The translations under genes and the position numbers were made by a program. A DNA stretch of 64,000 bases from Chondrosia reniformis. Taxonomy: Eukaryota > Porifera > Demospongiae > Chondrillida > Chondrillidae. The notes below the pieces were generated by a model. That model was given only the letters and a program-made list of their open reading frames with translations, made no database searches and had not been told where the DNA came from. This document shows, piece after piece, positions 10,432-21,234 of this stretch (positions are counted from its first letter, which is position 1; every line of letters begins with the position of its first letter). The DNA lies in NCBI GenBank assembly GCA_947172415.1, contig OX359195.1, positions 6,423,501 through 6,487,500 on the forward strand, given 5' to 3'.

Positions 10432-11103
10432 GGATTGCTGAGTAAAATAGTTGTGAAAAACACACATTCAAAAGATTTTCAAAGACTAGAGACAAACTTG
10501 TGTGAGTATGGACCAAATTGAACATGTCAACCAACAGATCTCACTAGATACATTGGGTTAGCTATAGTAGATACACATGACAACCAATCATCATGTATGA
10601 AATTGCATATGGGATTCATAATTCATTTATTAATCGAATACAAACATTCAGAAAAGTACTTCAAATATAGCAAACACATGCATATCCAACAGTGAAAATA
10701 CTTATAATTTAAACATAAAATAATATTCGATGATTACTTGATTATGATATATGACTTCCAATTATTCAAACAAAATTACAGATTGATTGCAACAATCACT
10801 ATATCAGATTCTATTAAATGTGCATGCACAGTTTAGTACAGTAAGAATTATGTACGTATGTATATTATATATATATACATACAGTACTGTCAAATGTATC
10901 TAAAGATTTATAAAATTTTAAATTATCATTGGAAATGTTTCATACATGTCTGTGAATGCTGACACCAAGTTTTAGCTTCATATATTTCCATTTGACAGAG
11001 TTAGAGAACCAAATGTACATTAAAATACTGGTATACGAAAATAATGTATGGTGAGAGATAGGGCAAATGTATATAGTATTCTTAAGTCAATGCTAATTGC
11101 ATT
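10432..11103. other. Duplicate of VPS11 3' flank, no gene
   Basis: Bases about 10440-10690 match 5620-5870 and 20940-21180, the DNA just beyond the VPS11 last exon. This places a duplication junction right at 10432-10445, upstream of the truncated VPS11 copy. The rest is AT-rich with TA microsatellite near 10865-10880. Confidence 0.65.
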
Positions 11104-11152
11104 CTACTGAACATAGATTTCAAGTAGTTCAATATAAGTATTTTCATTGTAG
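11104..11152 (-). pseudogene. Relic of collagen-like gene, last codons
   Basis: The minus strand reads YNENTYIELLEIYVQ followed by a stop at 11104-11106, which is the extreme C-terminus of the collagen-like family. The rest of the gene is missing upstream. An intact-looking 3' end of the next copy begins 340 bp away at 11493. Confidence 0.75.
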
Positions 11153-11492
11153 GTTTCATGCCATATGAAACCTGAAATATTTTATCCTGTGGAGGCGAGC
11201 ATTACTTTTAATCACCAGTATATCATACGTTACACGTATACAATACCTACGTGGGCTTGCCATATAAATAATTTGAATCACTAACAAAAGGCGATTAATA
11301 GAATATATCTCAGGAGTCAAATGGTACTCCCTTATGTACTCTGTACTGGTATGGATATTTATATATTACACACTTTATTATTCTACAAAACTCAAAACTA
11401 ATGAAAACCTCTAATTATCAAAGGTTTGTATAACTACTGTATAATGTTTCTAAGGTTTCTTGAAAGCTTATGAGATTTGTCTTCAAATTGAG

Positions 11493-12538
11493 CTACTGAA
11501 CATATATTTCAAGTAGCTCAATATAAGTATCTTCATTGCGAATTCCTTCATCAGCACAATTACGCACTTCAATATCATCATCTACTTCCTGTGGAAGAGC
11601 TCTACAGAACCAAGGCATACCAGATTGAGAACAACAGTTGTTACCAGCTCCACAACCTTCACCATCCCAAAGTGGCTCATTATGGAACTGAAGTTCATTG
11701 TTTCCAGTATTCCCAGATTCACAATAATAGTGATTACCCACAAAGGATGGTGGAGATGGACCAGGGAACTTGGCACAGGGACAATTTTTAGCACCATCTT
11801 GATCATCAGAATAATCAACAGCATAAGTCCAGAGATGCTTGCGAGGGGAACCATGTGTGATGGAAATACCATCAACATAATATGTATTGATATCTTTAGG
11901 ACCTACAAAGCCATCAGGAGTGGCATATTGATATCCCCTGGCCTGTCCACAGACCTTATTGTAGCTGATATTATGAGTTGAGAAGGTTTTGTATAGCAGC
12001 CATTTCCTGGTCGTCCACACAACCTCTTGGGGGAGGTGACCAATCTAAAGGGGGAGGGGCACTCTGCTCCTGGTTGGCGCATGTTGATGTAGGCCACTCT
12101 CATCCATCCACCCTTCACTCCACAGTGCCATGCCTCCATATCACAGTAGACCTGATGAACACTTTCCTCATCTCCAGTAGTCAACCAGTACAGTCCACTG
12201 GTAGCCTCACTGTTGCACTGGTAGATCTCACCACATGACTTAGCAGCAGAAGTGTTTTGAAGACCAGAACAATTTTGAGCAATAGATCTCATCTTCTCTT
12301 CAGTGAGGTTCCTGATTGCAGCTTCTATGATATCACTCAAGTCTCCTTCAATGTCTCTCTTTAGATCTCTACTGTCAGCAGAAGACAGTGAACAAGTCCC
12401 AGGAGGTCCTGGCAAGCCATCCCTTCCATCACGACCAGGCGGACCTTGGAGGATGCCACATCCACCAACAGCTCCGGATCCTGCAGTAGCATTGATAAGG
12501 ATTGCTACCAAAATCAAGGTATATTCGGAGACCATCAT
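11493..12538 (-). pseudogene. Collagen/fibrinogen-like copy 4, frameshifted
   Basis: Two overlapping frames cover the gene: 12538 down to 11903 for the leader, collagen run and first half of the globular domain, and about 12020 down to 11493 for the second half. The switch falls near 11985-11992. There the copy at 8012-9121 has one more base, so a single-base deletion breaks the reading frame just after the GNGCY motif. The leader (MMVSEYTLILVAILINATAG) is unlike the other copies, and the Pro/Thr linker is missing. Otherwise the sequence is as well conserved as its neighbours, so the break is recent, or could be a sequencing error. Unless corrected, it would yield a 211-residue truncated protein. 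Confidence 0.75.
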
Positions 12539-13224
12539 TCAGTGTACGTATCTTCTTAATTGGATCTGGAGTACTTCACTTAGAGAATGATATTTTAAGT
12601 CCAGAATAGAAGGTCTTTTATACTTGTCCATCAGAACTAATTTAAAAACTGTCACATGTTTACAGCCCTATCTCTAATCCACAAAACAGCCCCCTTCCAT
12701 TGTTCATTGAATGTATGATTGTTTATTAACAAATTTAAAGTGGTTGCAATCACAGACAGAATGAGATACATACAATATAACACAGTAGGTTATGTGTTAT
12801 ATATACAATATAGGCAAGCTGAATATTTCAAGGGGTATAAGTTGTTGCAGTTCCTATGGCAACACAACTTAACACCAAGGATGACTCTGCTATACTACAT
12901 ACATGCATGTGCCATGACCCTCATAACTGGACCTTTGATTATCAACTCTTTCTGATACAAATGTAAATGCACATTCATGTAAATATTAATTACTTTTAGA
13001 ATGTTTAATATAAAAGGGAAACATGTTTGAGAATGATTACTTGTGGTTTGATTATCACTTACAATACAATACAGTTGTTGTACATTATTAAATCGTAAGG
13101 ATAAGCATATGCACAATGATTGTATAGTAATATCATCCTGCAATACTAGTAAACTGTTATTACAAAAGATCATCTAACAGGCTTTGATCAAAATAAAGTA
13201 GTTTAAAAAGGTCACACCTAAACA
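12539..13224. other. Spacer, internally duplicated around the MSH6 relic
   Basis: About 12600-12860 is a diverged duplicate of about 13500-13720, with shared pieces around CTAATCCA, ATTTTTAACAA/ATTAACAAATTT and CAAGCTGAAT. It therefore flanks the last MSH6-like exon on both sides. The motif TTGTGGTTTGATTATCAC occurs at 13040-13058. No gene seen. Confidence 0.55.
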
Positions 13225-15170
13225 GTTTCTGCCTCAAACTGCTCTCTTCAAACTGTTTGGCCTTTTCCAAGCAAAGGAAATGATGCTGCAGGGCAAGCCT
13301 GCCAACTTGGCAGCATTGAAGCCATAGCTCTCTGGATATGGACCAGCAGAAAACTTATAAAGAAGAGTGATTGTTTCTTCTCCAATGTTTCCTTCTTCTC
13401 CATCATTCTCCACCATACATGCCTGATTATTACAAAAAATATCATCCATTACACTTACATATATAAGAGGGAAGCTGGATGAAATTGATGGACTGATGGA
13501 TGGACGGATGGATGTCCTTGAAAACTAATTTTAGAACTGTTGCATGTTCACAGCTACATCCCTAATCCATATAAGAGCCACCGTGCATAGTTTACTGAAT
13601 GTATGTTTGATTTTTAACAAGGTGGTTGCAGTTAAAAACATGTAACATAACAGCAAGTTATGCTCTACCACACAAACAAGCTGAATGCATCAAAGAGTGC
13701 TTTTTATGTTCCAATGCACTACAACATTACTGATAGTACCACTACATTAGGTCCTCCCTGTCTGCCATGTACCTCACTAATATGGTTACACAGATCTATT
13801 CAAAGTTGTAATAACACTAACAGCAGGCCTACGTATACCAAACAATGGTGTAATATTATTCCTTTCCTCCATATATTAATATGGCTACATTATATACATA
13901 TGTGCAAAAAACATGGTCCCAATTACTCACCATATGGCCAAGCCATATGTTTAATTTGGGTTGCTGGCAAATTCTTCTACAAGAGAATGATAGTGTGTTG
14001 AGAAGAGTGTTCTACACTTAATCTTCTCTGCTAGCTCCTTCACTACAGCACATGCAATAGCAGTTCCATCCTAGGTTGCTGTACCATGACCTAGTTCGTC
14101 CAATAAGACGAGTGAGTGTCTGGTGGCATGTTGCAGGATAGCAGCTGTTTCACTCAGCTCCACGTAAAAGGTACTTTTCCCTGACATGATCCTATCAGAA
14201 GCTCCCAATCTTGTGAATATGCGATCTACAGGAGTCAGTCTGCACATCTCAGTAGGCACATAGCAACCCTAGGGGGTGGGGGTGGGAGACCATGTGACAT
14301 AACACATCAGCAATGACCTACAGATTTATCATATAACATTCCTTTAAATCTCTGTCATTCAAATATATTGGTAACCATAATATAATCTCATACGTTTATA
14401 TATATAACAATGTTTATTGTAACAATATCTACTAACTACATATTGTATGCAAATCACTTTACAATGCTTGCTTCATTCTTTGTTTTCTCTCATTCACTAA
14501 CATTCTTTATCTATATACTTCCCTATCATCTAAGTGCTTCTGTCTATTTTCAAGAAAGTAAACTCACCAACTGAGCTAGTATGGTGATCAGACCAGCCTG
14601 TCTCATTAGTGTGGACTTACCTCCCATATTGGGTCCTGTGACTACCACACAGGAAGCACCCTGATCAGCTGCATTCTACACAAAGTAGAAAAGGTTCAGG
14701 GTTCAAAGTACATGTATATCATGCAGGTGAAATAACCTGCTAACCACTAAGATCTTAAAATATAAAATGGCTCCAACATGATATGGGCTGGCTGTACGAT
14801 ATGCAAACATTGCTTGTATACTTTTGATATATTGTAAAATTATTGTCATTCTTACTTTTGGTTTGCTATACTAGTCTAACAAACATATATTATAATATAG
14901 GTCCCATGCACAGGTGACCGGATTAGGCAGGTTCCACTGTACTAGCTAGTACCTCTTTGAACATTACCATAGGCAGTACTTTAGTTGTGTCATTGGGGAT
15001 GAAGTCGTCTCCTGTGAATGTCCTGGTGATGCAGGGATGTCGACCCTCCCGGATCTCCATAAACGGCTCCTTGGAGTACTGAAACTCTGGCCTGCACATG
15101 ACACCATCAGATGCTCCACTGTACACAGCCAAACCCATGAGCACATCCAGCACTGAGAGGCACTGCACTG
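13225..15170 (-). pseudogene. MSH6-like mismatch-repair gene, 3' fragment, decayed
   Basis: Four exon-like blocks on the minus strand match the C-terminal ATPase of MutS homologue MSH6. They are about 15170-14970 (SVLDVLMGLAVYSGASDG, RHPCITRTF, GDDFIPND), 14677-14568 (Walker [18 protein letters not shown]), 14270-13930 ([43 protein letters not shown]) and about 13430-13225 (ACMVEND, GEETITLLYKF, SYGFNAAKLAGLP). It is broken. A TAG at 14071-14073 replaces the Phe after GTAT, followed by sense [19 protein letters not shown] frame change precedes LGHM near 13940, and another follows IISFAWK near 13265. The N-terminal mismatch-binding, connector and lever parts are absent. Most specific MSH6 similarity is in the [13 protein letters not shown] and SYGFNAAKLA stretches. 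It sits between two collagen-like copies. Confidence 0.85.
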
Positions 15171-15752
15171 TGGCATAAATGTATAAGCTCATAAAGGCAT
15201 GTGTATTAATTATAGTTATTCATGCAATGCCTAAATACCATACATACATATATATAGAATATATAGTACGTACATATATATACTATATATATACGTACAC
15301 CTATACTTATTCAAAGGTATATACATCAAAATCATATCCAAAACAGCCAGAAAATCATGAATCTTCTTTTTACTAAATGGAACAATAAATGACCATGTTC
15401 ATAAACATCTTTTTGAGATTACATGTACACGTATATAAGCTTGCAAAAAGACACAAGTACAGGAATTAATGTGATGTACTGCACAATTCCCTGCATATCT
15501 ATAGTATTGCAGACATTAACTAATTAGAAAGGAGATTAATAGAGTGTACTGTATATCTGATAGGTGAAATGGTACTATGAACATTCATATAAACATACGT
15601 ACTTGTTCGTATGTATTACACACTTAATTTAATATTATTGTTTTACAAAACTCAAAACTAATTTAAATTTCAAAGGTTTACAAACTACATACGTACTACT
15701 GTATAATGTATAAGATTTAATGAAGGCTTAGGAGATTTGTCTTCAAATTGAA
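15171..15752. other. Spacer, no gene
   Basis: AT-rich with a TATACGTA-type microsatellite at about 15245-15305. Bases about 15630-15752 resemble the 3' flank of copy 4 (11380-11492), including TTTACAAAACTCAAAACTAA. I see nothing coding and no upstream MSH6 exons. Confidence 0.55.
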
Positions 15753-16865
15753 CTACTGAACATATATTGCAAGTAGTTCAATATAAGTATCTTCATTGCT
15801 AATTTCTTGATTAGCACAATTACGCACTTCAATATCGTCATCTACTTCCTGTGGAAGAGCTCTACAGAACCAAGGCATACCAGATTGGGCACAACAGTTG
15901 TTACCAGCTCCACAACCTTCACCATCCCAAAGAGGTTCATCATAGAACTGATATTCATATGTTCCAGTATTACCAGATTCACAATAATAGTGATTACCCA
16001 CAAAGGATGGTGGAGATGGACCAGGGAACTTGGCACAGGGACAGTTCCAATTAGGGAAATTACGATCATCAGATATACCAACAGCATAAGTCCAGAGATG
16101 CTTGCGAGGGGAACCATGTGTGATGGAAATACCTTCGACATAATTTGAATTGATATCTTCAGGACCTTCAAAGGCTTGAATACTGGCATATTGATATCCC
16201 CTGACCTGTCCACAGACCTTATTGTAGCTGATACCATGAGTAGAGAAAATCTTTGAATAGCAGCCATTTCCTAGTCTTCCACACAACCTCTTGGGGGAGG
16301 TGACCAATCTAAAGGGGGAGGGGCACTCTGCTCCTGGTTGGCGCATGTTGATATAGGCCGCTCTCATCCATCCACCCTTCACTCCACAATGCCACGCCTC
16401 CATATCACAGTAGACCTGATAAATACGAACACTTTCCTCATCTTTAGTAGTCAACCAGTACAGTCCACTGGTAGCCTCACTGTTGCACTGGTAGATCTCA
16501 CCACATGACTTGGCAGCTTGATCTGAAGTGGATCCAAGACCAGTACAAGGTTGAGCAATAGATCTCATCTTCTCTTCAGTGAAGTTCCTGATTGCAGCTT
16601 CAATGATATCACTCAAGTCTCCTTCAATGTTCTTCAGATCTCTACTGTCAGCAAAAAAAGACAGTAAACAAGTTCCAGGAGGTCCAGGCAAGCCATCCCT
16701 TCCATCACGACCAGGAGGACCTTGGAGGATGCCACATCCACCAACAGTACCTGATGTTGCCATGGTAACATTGTCGGTATCAGTTTGATTGGTTGTTATA
16801 GAAGGCTTGGCTGATACACCAACAAGGAAGACCAGTACAATGCAGACACGTTCAGTGAATTTCAT
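15753..16865 (-). CDS. Secreted short-collagen/fibrinogen-like protein, copy 5
   Basis: A 370-residue intronless frame if started at the Met aligned with the other copies (MKFTERVCIVLVFLVGVSA). An in-frame ATG 12 bp upstream would add four residues. The order is leader, linker, GPPGRDGRDGLPGPPGT, helix, Cys-rich domain. The most divergent loops of the set occur here: ASIQAFEGPEDIN, SDDRNFPNWNCPC, GNTGTYEYQF and NCANQEISNEDTY, plus NYVEG for the usual YYVDG and LLAIYVQ at the end. It reads GRLGNGCYSK, like copies 3 and 4, at the indel site. Secreted; role unknown. Confidence 0.85.
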   Translation of the reverse strand: MKFTERVCIVLVFLVGVSAKPSITTNQTDTDNVTMATSGTVGGCGILQGPPGRDGRDGLPGPPGTCLLSFFADSRDLKNIEGDLSDIIEAAIRNFTEEKMRSIAQPCTGLGSTSDQAAKSCGEIYQCNSEATSGLYWLTTKDEESVRIYQVYCDMEAWHCGVKGGWMRAAYINMRQPGAECPSPFRLVTSPKRLCGRLGNGCYSKIFSTHGISYNKVCGQVRGYQYASIQAFEGPEDINSNYVEGISITHGSPRKHLWTYAVGISDDRNFPNWNCPCAKFPGPSPPSFVGNHYYCESGNTGTYEYQFYDEPLWDGEGCGAGNNCCAQSGMPWFCRALPQEVDDDIEVRNCANQEISNEDTYIELLAIYVQ

Positions 16866-18035
16866 TTTCCACTCCAATCACGTGAACTAACCATATACCT
16901 GCCTGGCAGAAATGTAAGTAACTCAAAATGAGCCTACAAATAAATACTATACTATGTACTATATAGTGTAACTGTTCACTAATTGAATCAACCTACATAC
17001 ATACATATACAGTTCAACATGCATGCTAATATTCGTTAGGTATGTATACTAGGTTGTAATACTTAATTTTGCATTGAAAATGCACACAAATTAGTGGTAT
17101 CCATAACATAAGAATACATTTTCAAGTGATTGATTGGATAACCTGATTGTCCATATTTGAACTTGTACAGGCTACTCTATATATGTACGTATTCACATAG
17201 TATTCATTAGCTGGGCAAATGCTCAACAGGGACAGACCTTATTGACTGATTTTCAGATTCAAATAAGCCAATATTTCATTAAATATTAAATTTAGAGAAT
17301 AAAATTTAGGCTGAATTGCCATTATACAGTAAACCTACCAAACTTTAGGTTGGCATTCATGGCAGAAAACCCAATGCAGGCATTGCATGTTCACCATTTA
17401 TATGTCAGGAATATATAGTTGTGAGGTTCTGAAGAATAGAGACCACATAGGCAATGAAAATGAAGGTACTAAGAAGGGTAATATAGGATATACCAGGTTA
17501 CCATGACAATGAAGGTATCTAAGTGAAGTACTACAGCAGAGAGTTGCATGGTATATAACACTAGCAAGAAGACAAGAGAGGAATGGGATAAGGTGATGGA
17601 AAAAGGGAGATAGTAATGAAAGGATAAGTGGAGGAAATGCTGCCTGGAGGAAGAACCAGGTTGAGATGGAGTGATGACATTCATGGGAATTGTGACTGTT
17701 TTCACATATACACATATTTCTTTGAATGTCATTCAAGTCTTATAATCTTAGAAACATAAATTAAACTTCATTTTATTTCTGTGGAGACATCAAATAATTT
17801 AAATCAGTAACAAAAGATTACTAACACACATTTGAGTTGTGAAATGGTATTCTCTGATTTACTACTCTGGTCAATCACAGTATAAACATTAGTGTTGTAC
17901 AAAACCCAAAGGTACTGTATATATAATCATAATCTTGTTTCTAAAGAAATGGTATATAAACTGGTACATACATATGTATAAAGTAAATTTCTTAAATTTA
18001 TAATGAAGGCTTAGGAGATTTGTCTTCAAATTGAA
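16866..18035. other. Spacer, no gene
   Basis: AT-rich. I see no conserved exon, relic or clear repeat. Open frames near 17400-17736 are low in family features. Bases 17990-18035 match the 3' flank of copies 4 and 5. Confidence 0.5.
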
Positions 18036-19166
18036 CTACTGAACATATATTTCAAGCACTTCTATATAAGTATCTTCATTGTCAATTCCTTCATTAGCAC
18101 AATTGCGCACTTCAATATCATCATCTACTTCTTGTGGAAGAGCTCTACAGAACCAAGGCATTCCAGATTGGGCACAACAGTTGTTACCAGCTCCACAACC
18201 TTCACCATCCCAAAGAGGCTCATCATAGAACTGAACTGCATGTCTTCCAGTATTACCAGATTCGCAATAATAGTGATTACCCACAAAGGATGGTGGAGAT
18301 GGACCAGGGAACTTGGAGCAGGGACAGTTATCAATACCATTATGATCTGCATCATCAGATAAACCAACAGCATAAGTCCAGAGATGCTTGCGAGGGGAAC
18401 CATGTGTGATGGAAATACCATCAACATAATATGAATCAATATCTTCAGGACCTATAAAGCCATCAGGAGTGGCATATTGATATCCCCTGACCTGTCCACA
18501 GACCTTATTGTAGCTGATACCATGAGTAGAGAAGGTCTTTGAAGAACAGCCACCTGTTGCTATTGATGCCTTTCCACAAAACCTCTTGGGGGAGGTGACC
18601 AATCTAAAGGGGGAGGGGCACTCTTCTCCTGGTTGGCGCATATTGATGTAGGCCGCTCTCATCCATCCACCCTTCACTCCACAATGCCATGCCTCCATAT
18701 CACAGTAGACCTGATAAATACGAACACTTTCCTCATCTTTAGTAGTCAACCAGTACAGTCCATTGGTAGCCTCACTGTTGCACTGGTAGATCTCACCACA
18801 TGACTTGGCAGCTTGATCTGAAGTGGATCCAAGACTAGTACAAGGTTGAGCAATAGATCTCATCTTCTCTTTAGTGAAGTTCCTGATTGCAGCTTCAATG
18901 ATATCACTCAAGTCTCCTTCAATGTCTTTCTTTAGATCTCTACTGTCAGCAAAAGACAGTGAACAAGTCCCAGGAGGTCCTGGCAAGCCATCCCTTCCAT
19001 CACGACCAGGAGGACCTTGGAGGATGCCACATGTACATCCACCAAAAGTGCCTGATGTTTCCATGGTAACATTGTCAGTATCAGGTTGAGGGGCTCTTAT
19101 AGAAGGCTTGGCTGAAGCACCAACAAGGAAGACCACCAGAAAATGGACGTGTTCAGTGGCTCTCAT
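18036..19166 (-). CDS. Secreted short-collagen/fibrinogen-like protein, copy 6
   Basis: A 376-residue intronless frame. The leader is MRATEHVHFLVVFLVGASA and the usual domain order follows. A two-residue insertion (GGCTCGIL for GGCGIL) adds a cysteine just before the Gly-X-Y run. Its loops read ATPDGFIGPEDID, SDDADHNGIDNCPC, GNTGRHAVQF and NCANEGIDNEDTY. It is closest to copy 2 in leader, in the ASxATGGCSSK segment and in loops 2 and 3. Several hundred bases upstream the DNA also resembles the flank of copy 2, consistent with duplication of the whole gene. Confidence 0.85.
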   Translation of the reverse strand: MRATEHVHFLVVFLVGASAKPSIRAPQPDTDNVTMETSGTFGGCTCGILQGPPGRDGRDGLPGPPGTCSLSFADSRDLKKDIEGDLSDIIEAAIRNFTKEKMRSIAQPCTSLGSTSDQAAKSCGEIYQCNSEATNGLYWLTTKDEESVRIYQVYCDMEAWHCGVKGGWMRAAYINMRQPGEECPSPFRLVTSPKRFCGKASIATGGCSSKTFSTHGISYNKVCGQVRGYQYATPDGFIGPEDIDSYYVDGISITHGSPRKHLWTYAVGLSDDADHNGIDNCPCSKFPGPSPPSFVGNHYYCESGNTGRHAVQFYDEPLWDGEGCGAGNNCCAQSGMPWFCRALPQEVDDDIEVRNCANEGIDNEDTYIEVLEIYVQ

Positions 19167-19469
19167 TTCCTCTTAAACACACTCTAAATCTCATAAACTG
19201 TATCTGTTTTTTATATCTTGTTATTGTTTACAGACAAAGGAATCCATCCATATACCTGGTGTAATGAAATTCTTTGCTCACTAATTCAGTTATAAATAGT
19301 TCGGTTCTAAAAACAGGTCCTAGTTGACATTTCTACTGTTATATCCATTTACAAACAATATAGGTGCACCTCAAGATTAATGAGTTTTTACTGCAGCTCT
19401 TGATCAAACCTATTATATTTGAATATAATATCAGAGAGTATATATATACTCTCTAAGTCTATAGGATTG

Positions 19470-19574
19470 GCCACATCCACCAACAGCACTTGATGTTACC
19501 ATGGTAACATTGTCAGTATCGGGCTTGGCTGAAACAAAGACTGCCAAAATACAAATACATGTGACCAGTATCAT
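19470..19574 (-). pseudogene. Relic of collagen-like gene, first codons
   Basis: From an ATG at 19574 the minus strand reads MILVTCICILAVFVSAKPDT, then DNVTMVTSSAVGGCG, and stops matching at about 19470 where a dispersed repeat (CTCTCTAAGTC..GGCCA) begins. This is the leader and N-terminus of a copy-1-type gene with the rest deleted. Confidence 0.8.
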
Positions 19575-20097
19575 TTTTTCTTTTACTGGCTCTTACATAC
19601 TTAATTCTCAGTAATATAAGGCTTACTGCTATTGATGATGAATATAATATATATACTCCAGCTATATACAGTATGTGCAGATTCTAGATCCATATAAGAA
19701 GACCTATAATTATTATTAAAGGACCAACCATACAAGTAATTGGTTTCATATTATGTTTAATTTTCAGTTCATCCTACAGAACAATATTTCTTATGTCTTC
19801 TATTAATTGAACCAACCTTATGCTTAAAACTCACTGCTTCTTAATTTTATAATAAAACTCAAATTGAACATAGTGTAAAGTTATAGTTATATATATGATG
19901 GCTGATGGGTGAATATATAATACCCTTTTTTCCACCAGCAAATTCTGAGGTACTCTCATTCATGAGAGATATGTATATATATATATATTCACATTGCTGC
20001 ATGCATTCACACATGTACTGTATGTAAATTAATGTTTGATTATATACTCTTGTATATATATATATACAATGGTAATTTGTGGATTATTCTTTATCGT

Positions 20098-20155
20098 TAC
20101 TGTCATATTGATATCTCCTGACCTCTGTCCACAGAACTTACCTATATGAGTTATA
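20098..20155 (-). pseudogene. Relic of collagen-like gene, CGQVRGYQY region
   Basis: CATATTGATATCTCCTGACC, then CTGTCCACAGA, is a decayed match to the stretch encoding NKVCGQVRGYQYAT in the family (compare 18475-18520), with small indels. Confidence 0.6.
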
Positions 20156-20161
20156 GAAAAA

Positions 20162-20440
20162 ATAGAAGCCCAGTCCCCAATATAAGCCCACTGACACACT
20201 ACTAAAGTACTTATAGTATTCATTCTTATCAAACATGCATGCTGCTCTCTATACATAGCTTATGTGGAAATTGTCCCAACAAAGTTGATTTACCAATATG
20301 AATTGAAGGGTTGAAAAAATAAAAGCCCAGTCTCTAATAAAAGCCCAGTCTCTTATACAAGCCCAGTCTCCAATAAAAGCCCGTGTTCAAAGGGGTTTGA
20401 AAAATACAAGCCCCGGGCTTATATTAGAGATAATACGGTA
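20162..20440. repeat. MITE-like repeat with AATAAAAGCCCAGTCT units
   Basis: Several 15-17 bp units of the form CAATAAAAGCCCAGTCTC, then TTCAAAGGGGTTTGAAAAAT, ending GAGATAATACGGTA. The shorter relative at 5041-5140 occupies the equivalent place in the other unit. Confidence 0.55.
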
Positions 20441-20460
20441 TGTATGCATGAGTAGAGTTG

Positions 20461-20552
20461 TTCTTTGAATAGCAACCACTTCCTAGCTGGTCTTCTGCAT
20501 AACCTCTTGGGGGAGGTGACCAATCTAAAGGGGGAGCTCGAGGGGCACTATA
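20461..20552 (-). pseudogene. Relic of collagen-like gene, middle part
   Basis: TTCTTTGAATAGCAACCACT, CTTGGGGGAGGTGACCAATC and TAAAGGGGGAG are a close match to the segment encoding CPSPFRLVTSPK of intact copies (for example 16250-16330), interrupted by small changes and lacking flanking coding sequence. Confidence 0.7.
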
Positions 20553-21234
20553 GTACTCTAAATGCAATTTCTTCTTTCCTCAATGGAAATATATTGTAAG
20601 ATCGATGAACAGAGTATTGAACCACTGCAAAGTAACATTGTTCCCAGAGTCTATACACACAATTGACAATCTTGCCCTGAATTAATTAATTATCAATAAA
20701 AATAAGTTCTATTTGAATGTTTGCCATATAAAACTACAAACGTATATAAAACATTGATTTTTAAATGGTAATGCATGGTTTATGAAGTGTAGATATATAT
20801 ATTAATTTTGAACTTTGAGTGTTACACCCTACGTATATATACTTCAAATATACTTTTAAGTACACAATGCAGTTTAAAACAATAGGCATTAACTAGATAA
20901 TGAAGGTTTTGTTTATGATTGAATGACATAATTGTTATAGTGTGAATAGTTGTGAAAAGCACATATTCAAAGGATTTTCAAGGACTTAAGACAAACTTGT
21001 GTGAGTATGGATCAAATTAAACATGTCAACCAACAGATCTCACTAGATACATTGGCTTAGATACACATGAGTATATACAACCAATCTTCATGTATATATG
21101 AAATTGCAGTATTCATAATTCATTCATTAATCAAATACAAACATTCAGAAAAGTACATCAAATGTAGCAAACACAGTCATTTCCAACAGTATAACTACAT
21201 ATGATCATGCAGTGTTCATACATTAAGTGACAGT

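Larger units (their letters stand above)
19167..21234. other. Spacer downstream of VPS11 with relics and repeats
   Basis: Holds three pieces of dead collagen-like genes, a CCGTAT-type repeat, and about 700 bp (20555-21230) matching 5240-5910. No intact gene. VPS11 transcription would enter from the right at 21235. Confidence 0.6.

Noticed and set aside
15753..16877. Upstream ATG at 16877 for collagen-like copy 5
   Set aside because: Adds MEWK, not present in any paralogue; the next Met at 16865 gives the aligned signal peptide.
17398..17736. 112-codon minus-strand frame between collagen-like copies 5 and 6
   Set aside because: Hydrophobic but with no recognisable family, no duplicate in the other spacers and no splice or leader logic.
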